Shown: positions 51,366 to 59,077 of the stretch, one piece after another
Layout: the number at the start of each line of letters is the position of its first letter
Position numbering within the stretch: position 1 is the first letter of the stretch
Assembly: GCA_015056315.1 (NCBI GenBank)
Contig: SVGN01000004.1
Span: 1 to 64,000, forward strand
From: Clostridiales bacterium
GTDB lineage: Bacteria > Bacillota > Clostridia > Christensenellales > Aristaeellaceae
Reading direction: 5' to 3'
Length of the DNA: 64,000 bases
Translations under genes and position numbers: made by a program
The notes under the pieces: generated by a model
Told to the model about the DNA's origin: nothing
What the model saw: only the letters and a program-made list of their open reading frames with translations
The model's database searches: none

Positions 51366-52016
51366 TTATTCGGCATCCTGTGGTGCCTCGATCCAGGGGG
51401 AGTAGCTTTCTTCTTCCAAAAGGCCTTCGATGCGCCCGTCTGTCACCCGGGTCAGCTCAGCCTGTACGGTTTCGCTGTCATCGGCCTTTACGGAGATCTC
51501 GAAAGCCACGGCAGTTGTGAATTCGGTGCTTTCCAGCCGAACAGGCAGCGCCTTCAGGGTGTGCTGTACCTTATCCCACAGAGGATAAGCCACCTCGAAC
51601 ATCCACTTCTCGGTGGGGTGCATCTCACATACCTGTGCGGCGTTGAGGGCAATGACACAGCCTTGGGTGTAAGCACGCACAAGCCCGCCTGCGCCCAGCA
51701 GGATGCCGCCGAAATAGCGCGTAACCACAACAGCGCAATCCACCACGCCACGCGCTTTCATCACCTCGATGATGGGCATACCGGCGGTGCCGCCGGGCTC
51801 GCCATCGTCGCTGTAGCGCATGATGCCGGCATTCTGCCCGATGATGTAGGCATAGCAATTATGGGTGGCATCCTTGTGCTTGGTACGGATACGGTCGAGG
51901 AAGCTGAGTGCTTCCTCGACCGTTTTCACAGGTGCTGCGTAGCCAATAAAGCGGCTCTTGTTGATGATGACCTCATCATTGGCTTCCTTCAGCAGGGTTT
52001 TGTATGCTTTCATCAT
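51366..52016 (-). CDS. yigZ: YigZ/IMPACT-family protein
   Basis: The 216-residue protein has the family core [50 protein letters not shown] and [20 protein letters not shown]. Bacterial members are linked to translation stress and ribosome rescue, but their reaction is not settled. The start ATG overlaps the tyrS stop as ATGA, so it is translated with tyrosyl-tRNA synthetase. Confidence 0.93.
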   Translation of the reverse strand: MMKAYKTLLKEANDEVIINKSRFIGYAAPVKTVEEALSFLDRIRTKHKDATHNCYAYIIGQNAGIMRYSDDGEPGGTAGMPIIEVMKARGVVDCAVVVTRYFGGILLGAGGLVRAYTQGCVIALNAAQVCEMHPTEKWMFEVAYPLWDKVQHTLKALPVRLESTEFTTAVAFEISVKADDSETVQAELTRVTDGRIEGLLEEESYSPWIEAPQDAE

Positions 52017-53239
52017 GCCTTCAGCATCAGGCGGCAGTAGCCCTTCTTGCCCTTGCGCAGCAGAAGGCCTTCATGCCCGATCATTTCGGCGGTGATCGCC
52101 AGGTTGATGTCGGTCACCTTTTCTTCGTTGGCGGCCACAGCGCCGGATTCTACCATCTTGCGGGCTTCGCCGCGGCTCTTGCACAGGCCGCAGGAGGCCA
52201 GCAGGGTGGTGATGCGGTTATCCTCGCCAAGCTCGGCAGCAGAGATCTCGAAGGTGGGCACATTCTGGCTGGCACCGCCGCCTGCGAACAGAGCGGCAGC
52301 GGCCTCGGCGGCCTTGGTGGCTTCCTCTTCGCCGTGAATCATCTTGGTGATCTCGAAAGCAAGCACCTTCTTTGCCTCGTTGATCTCGGCACCCTCCAGT
52401 GCACCCAGACGGCGTACTTCGTCCATGGGCAGGAAGGTGAGCAGCGCCAGGAAGCGCTCCACATCCTGGTCGGCCACGTTGCGCCAGTACTGGTAGAACT
52501 CGTAGGGAGTCGTGCGGTTGGGATCCAGCCACAGAGCGCCCTTTTCGGTCTTGCCCATCTTCTTGCCGTCGTGGGTCATGATCAGCTTGCAGGTAAGGGC
52601 GAAGGCATCCTCCTGCTCCTTGCGGCGGATCAGGTCAGCGCCGCCCAGCATGTTGCTCCACTGGTCATCGCCGCCGATCTGCAGGCGGCAGCCGTGGGTC
52701 TTGAACAGCTGCAGGAAGTCGTAGCTCTGCATGATCATGTAGTTGAACTCCAGGAAGGTGAGGCCGGTCTCCATGCGGCGCTTGTAGCACTCGGCGGTCA
52801 GCATGCGGTTTACGCTGAAGTGAGCGCCGATCTCGCGCAGGAAGTCTACATAGTTCAGATTCAGCAGCCAGTCGCCGTTGTTGACCATGGTGGCCTTGCC
52901 CTCGCCAAACTCCATAAAGCGGCTCAGCTGCTTCTGGATGGCGGCTACGTTATCGGCGATGGTCTCTTTGGTGAGCATCTTACGCATATCGGTCTTGCCG
53001 CTGGGATCGCCGATCATGGCAGTGCCGCCGCCGCAGAGGATGATGGGGCGGTGACCGGCCTTCTGCAGATGGCTGGCCATGATGATGGGCATAAAGTGGC
53101 CCACGTGCAGGCTGTCTGCGGTGGGGTCAATGCCCAGGTAGAAGGTGACGGGGCCTTTTTCCATGGCCTTGTAGAGGTCTTCTTCGAAGGTGACCTGAGC
53201 AATAAAGCCGCGTTCTTTGAGCATATCAAGTACGTGCAT
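52013..53239 (-). CDS. tyrS: Tyrosyl-tRNA synthetase
   Basis: The 408-residue class I synthetase has the HIGH equivalent HVGH near residue 46, the tyrosine-binding region [24 protein letters not shown] near 227 as the KMSKS equivalent, and a C-terminal S4 RNA-binding domain (about 345-408). It charges tRNA-Tyr. It is second in the T-box operon, 36 bases after the aminotransferase. ATG 53239 follows AAAGGAAG. Confidence 0.96.
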   Translation of the reverse strand: MHVLDMLKERGFIAQVTFEEDLYKAMEKGPVTFYLGIDPTADSLHVGHFMPIIMASHLQKAGHRPIILCGGGTAMIGDPSGKTDMRKMLTKETIADNVAAIQKQLSRFMEFGEGKATMVNNGDWLLNLNYVDFLREIGAHFSVNRMLTAECYKRRMETGLTFLEFNYMIMQSYDFLQLFKTHGCRLQIGGDDQWSNMLGGADLIRRKEQEDAFALTCKLIMTHDGKKMGKTEKGALWLDPNRTTPYEFYQYWRNVADQDVERFLALLTFLPMDEVRRLGALEGAEINEAKKVLAFEITKMIHGEEEATKAAEAAAALFAGGGASQNVPTFEISAAELGEDNRITTLLASCGLCKSRGEARKMVESGAVAANEEKVTDINLAITAEMIGHEGLLLRKGKKGYCRLMLKA

Positions 53240-53275
53240 GGGTTGTTCTTCCTTTCGTTATGGATGTTTATGGGT

Positions 53276-54463
53276 TCAGATGTTCTCAGCAAACAGCTTG
53301 CGCAGCTTCGCCATGCCCTCGCGGATCTGCTCCGGCGTGGAGTTGGAGAAGTTGAGGCGCAGCGTGTTGTGATGGCCGCCGTAGGGGTAGAAGTGGGTGC
53401 CGGGCACATAGGCCACACCGGCATCTACTGCCTTGGAGAACAGCTCGGTGGCATTGAAGCTTTCGGGCATCTCTACCCAGATGAACAGGCCGCCTTCAGG
53501 CACGAAGGTACGGGTGCCCTCGGGGAAGCTCTTCAGCTCCTCCAGCATCAGCTCCATCTTCTCTTTATAGGGAGGAATGATGCTGCTGATATGAGGCTCC
53601 AGCATGCCGCGGCGCAGGAACTGATCCACAATGGCCTGGTTCAGGTTGGGGGTGTGCAGATCGGTGCCCTGCTTGCCGATGGTGCACTTGCGAAGGATGT
53701 CCTTCTCAGCAACAAGGAAACCAACGCGCAGACCGGGGCTGATGATCTTGGAGAAGCTGCCCATGTACACCACGTGGCCGGTGGTATCGTAGCTCTTGAT
53801 GGTGGGCAGATGCTCGCCGGTATAGCGCAGGTCTCGGTAGGGGTCATCTTCCAGAATGATGAAGCCGTACTTTACCGCAAGATCATAGATAGCTTTGCGG
53901 CGGTCGGCAGCCAACGTGCGCCCGGAGGGGTTCTGGAAGGAGGGAATGATATAGAACAGCTTGGGGTGGGTCTCCTGAACAGCCTTCTCCAGATCATCCA
54001 GCTTTACGCCGCCTTCATCGCTTTCTACAGGCACGAGCTTTGCTTGATACAGGTTCAGCGTTTGCATATTGCCGAGGAAGGTGGGGCTCTCTACCAGCAC
54101 CGCATCGCCGGGGTTGATGAAGGCCTTCAGCATCAGGTCCATGCAGCTGGTGGAGCCGGTGGTGGGCAGTACGCCGTTGAGCTCCAGATCGAAGCCGTAC
54201 TGCTTGGTGATGTAGTCGCTCAGGCTCTCAACGAAGGGGGGATAGCCCTCCGTGGCACCGTACTGGAGAATGCGCTTGCCATCCAGGCGCAGCACATCCT
54301 CTGCGATGGTGGAGCAGGCAGCATCGGGCAGAGCAGCCAGAGAGGGGTTGCCGCCTGCGAAAGAGATCATGCCGGGCTTGCCCAGCACCTTGAAGATCTC
54401 ACGGATCGCGCTGCCGCTTACACCGTCAAAGCGCTCCGCAAAACGGATTCCTTCGGGGATCAT
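53276..54463 (-). CDS. PLP aminotransferase, class I (aromatic/2-aminoadipate type)
   Basis: The 395-residue enzyme has ISFAGGNPSLAALP, the PLP-binding GSTSCMDLMLKAFINPGD, FYIIPSFQNPSGRTLAADRR, and the Schiff-base lysine in MGSFSKIISPGLRVGF. It resembles the LysN/AroAT group without the GntR domain. Since a tyrosine T-box controls it together with tyrS, the probable substrate is tyrosine/4-hydroxyphenylpyruvate or a close aromatic. ATG 54463 follows AGGAGG. Confidence 0.92.
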   Translation of the reverse strand: MIPEGIRFAERFDGVSGSAIREIFKVLGKPGMISFAGGNPSLAALPDAACSTIAEDVLRLDGKRILQYGATEGYPPFVESLSDYITKQYGFDLELNGVLPTTGSTSCMDLMLKAFINPGDAVLVESPTFLGNMQTLNLYQAKLVPVESDEGGVKLDDLEKAVQETHPKLFYIIPSFQNPSGRTLAADRRKAIYDLAVKYGFIILEDDPYRDLRYTGEHLPTIKSYDTTGHVVYMGSFSKIISPGLRVGFLVAEKDILRKCTIGKQGTDLHTPNLNQAIVDQFLRRGMLEPHISSIIPPYKEKMELMLEELKSFPEGTRTFVPEGGLFIWVEMPESFNATELFSKAVDAGVAYVPGTHFYPYGGHHNTLRLNFSNSTPEQIREGMAKLRKLFAENI

Positions 54464-54502
54464 AGGGATTACCTCCTTTTGTGCTTCGGGGAATAAAGAA
54501 AA

Positions 54503-54772
54503 CCGCCTTCCCCGCTTGTAAATTGGGGGAAGGCGGCAGATAAACTGACGCGGTACCACTTCCGTTTGGTAAATGCCTCACAGCATATACCCTCTGTGCG
54601 ATGCCAACACATCGCTTGCGCTGTAAACGGCGCACCGTCGGTCTGCTACTGCTGTTTCACAGCCGGGCTCAGGGATGTATTCGCCGACTCACCGCCGCTT
54701 TCTTGCACCGACCGAAAGCTCTCTAAAGGCGCGTGGTTGCCGGTTACTCCTTCCCATCATCGCTTGTAGGGC
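54503..54772 (-). promoter_or_regulatory. Tyrosine T-box riboswitch
   Basis: On the minus strand the leader has a stem I with AGAGAGC and GGTGCAAGAAAGC elements. GAATACATCCC places the specifier codon TAC (54679-54677), which is tyrosine. The T-box bulge GGAAGTGGTACCGCG is at 54563-54549. A terminator CCGCC-TTCCCC/GGGGAAGGCGG (54536-54503) with TTTTCTTT follows. Uncharged tRNA-Tyr should open the aminotransferase-tyrS-yigZ-GNAT operon. Confidence 0.93.
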
Positions 54773-54774
54773 TT

Positions 54775-54804
54775 ATTATAGGGGAAGGAAGGGCAGAAAG
54801 TCAA
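54775..54804 (-). promoter_or_regulatory. Promoter of the tyrosine T-box operon
   Basis: On the minus strand TTGACT (54804-54799) and TATAAT (54780-54775) are 18 bases apart, just ahead of the T-box leader. Confidence 0.7.
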
Positions 54805-54852
54805 GCATGGCATGCAAATTTTCTTTGGATACAATTGCCGCTCCGCCAAGGG

Positions 54853-56232
54853 TCACTTCCAGGCATATTTGGAGGCTTTGTTTACGGCATTCTGGTGCTC
54901 ACTGTCCACCTTGCTGGTTCCGTGGGTCTTGCTATCCTTGAAGTGGATGCAGAAATGACCCGCGAAGTTGTTGCTGGAGATGGTGGAGGTGCCGTGGGGC
55001 ATGCCGTTCATGGAGGCGGCATATACATGGCCTCTGTAAAGGATCAAAATGGGGCGTCTGCGCCAGCTCCAGGAGCCGCCGTAGATGCTCTTCATGGCTT
55101 TGGTGTCGCTGGCGGTACGGGGTTCGGCATCGATGTGGTTATACCCGGCCCAGCGGACGGCTTCAAAAGTCCTGCCGGTGGCAACATCCTTGATGGTAAA
55201 CCGGGCGCCCTTGGGGATCACGTGCGTTACATCATCCTTAAACCAGCTGAGGGTCTCGGTCTTGTACTTCTTCGTTTCGGAAGAAGAGGAGGAAGAAGAG
55301 GAGGAAGAACTGCTGCCGGAGGACGTACCGAACAGAATGCCGATGGTCACTTTACCGGCAATACCATCCGCTTTCAGGCCGCGTTTCTGCTGAAACCGCT
55401 TCACGGCGGCTACCGTACCGGAGCCGTAATCACCGTCGATCTCGCCGTTGTAGTAGCCAAGGCACTCCAGCGCCTGCTGGAGCTTGATCACATTTTTGCC
55501 GGTGCTGCCCTTGCGGGTAGGGGAAGGCGCAGAGCCGATCTCTGAAATGCTGTCCACCGTGTTCTTTTTGGAGCCTGAAGAAGAACTGCTGCCGGAAGAG
55601 GACGAAGAAGAGGAACTGCCGTTCAGCGCGGGGTTCTTGGAAAGCTTGGCACAGCTGCCGAAAATGCTCTTTACCGTTGCGCGGCCTGCCACACCATCCG
55701 CACTCAGACGGTGATCCTTCTGGTAGGCCTTTACGGCAGCGGTGGTACCCTTTCCGTAGTCGCTATCGATCTTACCGTTGTAGTAGCCAAGAATATCAAG
55801 CGCTTTTTGCAGCTTCTTCACATCGCTGTTCTTATCGCCTATGCGCATGGGGCCGGGCGGGTCCCCAAGGGCACGGATCTTTTCGGCATTGCTGGAGGAG
55901 CTGCCGGAGGAAGAAGAACTGCCCGAAGAAGAACTGCTGCTGGCTTTTACGTACTTCTTCATCATAAATCCGGTAAAGTTGCCGTATCGTACCTTATACC
56001 AGCTGCCGCTGGTGCTGAGGATGCTTACGGTCTCGCCCTTGGGGACAGATTGCAGCACCGTTGCACTTGTGCTGGCACTTTTGCGAAGAACCACCTTATC
56101 GGTGGTAACGCCTTTGCTTGCGGCCAATGCCGCAGCAGGCAGCAAGAGCTGAATCAAAAGGAGCGCGCACATGAAAACGGCGGTTATACGCATACCTTTC
56201 TTGCAGTACGAAAGCTCGTTATGACAGTTCAT
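54853..56232 (-). CDS. Exported SH3/peptidoglycan-binding protein with YkuD-like end
   Basis: The 459-residue exported protein has a signal peptide (ITAVFMCALLLIQLLLPAAALA), an SH3 domain (about 38-95), and two PG_binding_1 domains (about 125-195: VKKLQKALDILGYYNGKIDS; about 245-310: IKLQQALECLGYYNGEIDGD) joined by three serine/glycine tracts. The C-terminal 130 residues contain MPHGTSTISSNNFAGHFCIH, spaced like the HG...SHGC[IV]R motif of YkuD L,D-transpeptidases but with SHG changed to GHF. Start ATG 56232 follows AGGAGG. Confidence 0.82.
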   Translation of the reverse strand: MNCHNELSYCKKGMRITAVFMCALLLIQLLLPAAALAASKGVTTDKVVLRKSASTSATVLQSVPKGETVSILSTSGSWYKVRYGNFTGFMMKKYVKASSSSSSGSSSSSGSSSSNAEKIRALGDPPGPMRIGDKNSDVKKLQKALDILGYYNGKIDSDYGKGTTAAVKAYQKDHRLSADGVAGRATVKSIFGSCAKLSKNPALNGSSSSSSSSGSSSSSGSKKNTVDSISEIGSAPSPTRKGSTGKNVIKLQQALECLGYYNGEIDGDYGSGTVAAVKRFQQKRGLKADGIAGKVTIGILFGTSSGSSSSSSSSSSSSETKKYKTETLSWFKDDVTHVIPKGARFTIKDVATGRTFEAVRWAGYNHIDAEPRTASDTKAMKSIYGGSWSWRRRPILILYRGHVYAASMNGMPHGTSTISSNNFAGHFCIHFKDSKTHGTSKVDSEHQNAVNKASKYAWK

Positions 56233-56524
56233 ATAGAGGTTTCCTCCTTTGCGTGGGTGTTCATTGCTCCGGATCATCATATGCAGAGCATAGTGAGCTT
56301 AACGCCTATCATAATATATTACAAATTTATTAAATGGTCAACACAAATCAGAAATAATTTACAAATCAAACGAAATAGGCGTTGTTTTTGTGATAATCTT
56401 GTCGGAATATATCCCAGAGTATTGACGAAAACCGATTTCAAAGTTAAACTGTAACGGTGTTCACGGTTCATTCACATTTTAGCTGTGGGCACGCTACGAA
56501 CAATATTAAGGGGTTTGCATAGAT
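56233..56524. other. AT-rich divergent intergenic region
   Basis: About 290 bases, much more AT-rich than its neighbours. On the minus strand TTGACC and TATATT spaced by 17 bases (around 56318-56340) could be the promoter of the SH3 gene. AACGCCTAT (56301-56309) and ATAGGCGTT (56375-56383) form a 9-bp inverted repeat 65 bases apart, the second arm followed by GTTTTTG. No ORF or known RNA is seen. Confidence 0.5.
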
Positions 56525-58972
56525 ATGAAGGAAATGAACGGCACCGTTACGCTGGCCTATGTAGAAGAAGATAACAAACAACGCGTTATTTTTCGCGTTT
56601 TTCCGCTTTGCACCCGCGAAGGCGAAATGATGCTGGGCAGTAAAGAGCTTTTCCCCGATGACGGTTCCCTCCGCATCGTGCCCGACAAGCGCGAGCAGAG
56701 CACCTTCAAGGAGCGTATGCGCGAGATCGGCGGTCTTTGTGCCATCAATCTGGTCTCCGATGGCCGCGAGCTGATCAAGGTTCGTCAAAACCGAAACTAT
56801 GCCCCCGACCAGGGCGAGCGCAACCAGCAGGCCATCTACTCCGATGTGATCTGCGAATTTGCACCCGATGCCTGCTTCGAGGTAGTTAAGGCCGGTGCGG
56901 ATGCCACCGGTGCCCTCACCGCTCAGGTGCTGATCCAGAACGGCAAGCTGCTGGTAGGCCCCGTGGCCCGCGAAGAAGCTGCCGCCGCTTCTCTGGCCGA
57001 CCTGAAGCCCTTTGGCGATGATACCTTCCTTCTGCACCAGCTCAATACCGAGCTTTTGGGCGAACGCAGCATTTGCTGGAATCCCGATGCGCTGCTCAAC
57101 TGGCGGCAGCGCCGCAATGCCCTGCGTCGCAAGGAACGCGGCCATAACGATGATGAAAAGCGCCCCGTGCAGGAAACGGAAAAGCCGGTAGAAAAAGCTG
57201 CCGAAAAGCCTGCCGAAAAGCCTGCCGAAAAGCCTGTACAGGAGGCCGCCAAGCCTGTACAGGAGGCCGCCAAGCCTGTCCGTAAGTCCGAGAATGCAAA
57301 GCCCGAGGGCGACAGAGAGCAGCCCAAGCCCAAGGCGGAGCGTGCCCGCAAGGAGCGCAAGCCCCACGATGAGGCAGCTGCAAAGCCCGCTGCCGAAAAA
57401 ACACCCGAAGCCGCTCCCGCTGCCCCCATGCAGGAGGAGGAAGCCGCTCTGCCCATTGGCGCGCATTTGGAGATCCTGGATCAGGAGCTGAGCTTCGATC
57501 AGCATCTCTCCCGTCTGGCACAGCCCCTCAGCAGCAGCGCTAACCGCCTCAGCACCGAAGAGACGGTCGAGGAGGAAGAGGAGAACGTCGAGAATGCCGC
57601 TCATTTCAACGGCACGCCTCTTAACCGCAATGCCAGGCAGATCACTCACAGTATGCGTAAGCCTCAGACCGTTCCCCATGTGGTGGAGCGCAGCCTGGTA
57701 AAGGCCAATGTGCTGCAGGATGCCCAGTCCCCCTACCAATATGTGGAGAACCCTGTAGAGCGCCTGCTGATGGATCTGGAATACGTCTGGCAGAGCCATG
57801 ACCTGCGTCGCCGTGTGCTCAGCGAGCTGCTGGAAAACGACGCCTTTATGCAGGATATGTTCGCTGCCTTCCGCAGCCGTGGCTACAGCACCAAGACCAT
57901 CGTGGCTGCCCGTGAGCAGATGATGGAGATCGAAGCCGAACGGCTGGATCTGCTCATGCAGCTGGATGCCGCCAAGGAAAACGAAAAGAAGTACCGGGAG
58001 AATGCCCTGGCTTCCCTTTCCAACAAGCTGCGCAGCGAATCCGAACGGCTGAAGCGGGAGGTCTCCAATCTGGAAAAGACCCGCGATGCACTCCGCAGCG
58101 CTGCCCAGGCACTGAGCGGCGAAGTAGATGCCAAGACCCGCGATTACATGGCCAAGAACATCACATGCGTTGCCGGAGTGGGTGTAAACAGCGTTACGCT
58201 TGCCCCCGTAGTGGGCAAAAAGTATGCTGCCAACGAGCTGGCCGAGAACCTTCGCCTGCATATGAACAACAACGGCTTTGCCATCAGCGAGGATGAGGCC
58301 ATGAGCCTGCTGGTGCTGTTCTCCATCAGCGACAGTCTCTGCCTCAGCGCCGATACCCAGCAGGATGCAGCACGTTTCGCCACCCTGATGATGGAAAGCT
58401 TCGGTTTGCAGAGTGTATCTGCCACCATCAACCCGGATTGCAACGTGGAGCTGATCAGCCTGCTGCCCGAAAACGAGCAGCGAACGCCCACCGTCACCAT
58501 TCAGCCGGTGGGTACCGAGACCGTGAATGTCTACGGGCACAAGACCATTTATCTTGCCGGGAAGGAAGCGGGCATCCCGCTGTTCATGCCGGTATTCCGG
58601 GTGCCAAGACATTTGCGCAGCACCTACGGCAGCTCCGACGAATGGCAGAGCATTGCGCCAGCCGCCATCGATACCTTTGCCAAGATCCGTGCCGATGTAC
58701 ACCCCCTGCTCTCCGAGGCCGAAAGCTGGTTCTCCGACCTGAAGAACGCCATGAAAGAGCAGCAGATGAGCATACCCGAAGTTACCCTTGAGGATATGCG
58801 CCGTTTCATGGAAGCCGGTATGCGCCGTGTGCGTGGCGGTTTCGTAGCGGCAGCGGATATCGCCGTATGCCAGTGGATCGCCCCGGTGCTGGGCAAGACC
58901 ATTTGCAACGACAATATGCGTCAGGTTCTCAACGGCCTGCCCAGAACGCTGGAACTTCTTAATATCGAATAA
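56525..58972 (+). CDS. Large protein of unknown family with Lys/Pro-rich linker and coiled coil
   Basis: The 815-residue protein has a folded N-terminal part (about 1-215), a charged linker (about 215-310) with EKPAEKPAEKPVQEAAKPV repeats, a middle helical part (about 390-470), a coiled coil (about 475-535: EAERLDLLMQLDAAKENEKK) and a C-terminal domain (about 540-815) with a plausible alpha/beta fold. No Walker A, signal peptide or membrane helix is present. ATG 56525 follows AAGGGG by 11 bases. I recognise no family. A terminator follows. Confidence 0.7.
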   Translation: MKEMNGTVTLAYVEEDNKQRVIFRVFPLCTREGEMMLGSKELFPDDGSLRIVPDKREQSTFKERMREIGGLCAINLVSDGRELIKVRQNRNYAPDQGERNQQAIYSDVICEFAPDACFEVVKAGADATGALTAQVLIQNGKLLVGPVAREEAAAASLADLKPFGDDTFLLHQLNTELLGERSICWNPDALLNWRQRRNALRRKERGHNDDEKRPVQETEKPVEKAAEKPAEKPAEKPVQEAAKPVQEAAKPVRKSENAKPEGDREQPKPKAERARKERKPHDEAAAKPAAEKTPEAAPAAPMQEEEAALPIGAHLEILDQELSFDQHLSRLAQPLSSSANRLSTEETVEEEEENVENAAHFNGTPLNRNARQITHSMRKPQTVPHVVERSLVKANVLQDAQSPYQYVENPVERLLMDLEYVWQSHDLRRRVLSELLENDAFMQDMFAAFRSRGYSTKTIVAAREQMMEIEAERLDLLMQLDAAKENEKKYRENALASLSNKLRSESERLKREVSNLEKTRDALRSAAQALSGEVDAKTRDYMAKNITCVAGVGVNSVTLAPVVGKKYAANELAENLRLHMNNNGFAISEDEAMSLLVLFSISDSLCLSADTQQDAARFATLMMESFGLQSVSATINPDCNVELISLLPENEQRTPTVTIQPVGTETVNVYGHKTIYLAGKEAGIPLFMPVFRVPRHLRSTYGSSDEWQSIAPAAIDTFAKIRADVHPLLSEAESWFSDLKNAMKEQQMSIPEVTLEDMRRFMEAGMRRVRGGFVAAADIAVCQWIAPVLGKTICNDNMRQVLNGLPRTLELLNIE

Positions 58973-58990
58973 ACAGCCGATGGCTGTAGC

Positions 58991-59025
58991 AAACCCCTCC
59001 GCAGAATGTATTGCGGAGGGGGTTT
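58991..59025 (+). terminator. Terminator after the 815-residue protein
   Basis: AAACCCCTCCGC and GCGGAGGGG(G)TTT pair around AGAATGTATT and end in TTTC, 19 bases after the stop. Confidence 0.75.
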
Positions 59026-59039
59026 CTGTGTTATGGAAA

Positions 59040-59071
59040 GCCCCCAGGACGCAAGAGCGCGGCATGGGGGC
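59040..59071 (-). terminator. Terminator after the class A PBP
   Basis: On the minus strand GCCCCCA and TGGGGGC pair with an internal CGCGCTCTTGCG hairpin and are followed by TTTCC. It lies six bases after the PBP stop. Confidence 0.6.
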
Positions 59072-59077
59072 AAGAGA

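Noticed and set aside
52004-54496. An 830-codon open frame on the plus strand
   Set aside because: It is antisense to tyrS and the aminotransferase; composition and lack of a start site argue against it.
55270-55960. GAA/GAG-rich repeats as a simple repeat element
   Set aside because: They are the serine tracts of the SH3/peptidoglycan-binding protein read from the other strand.
57180-57290. Tandem DNA repeats as a possible CRISPR or VNTR
   Set aside because: They encode the in-frame EKPA/VQEAAKP linker of the 815-residue protein; unit length and lack of spacers rule out CRISPR.
56468-59065. An 865-codon open frame on the minus strand
   Set aside because: It mirrors the plus-strand 815-residue gene, has no ribosome binding site and reads as low-complexity Gly/Leu/His protein typical of antisense of a GC-rich gene.
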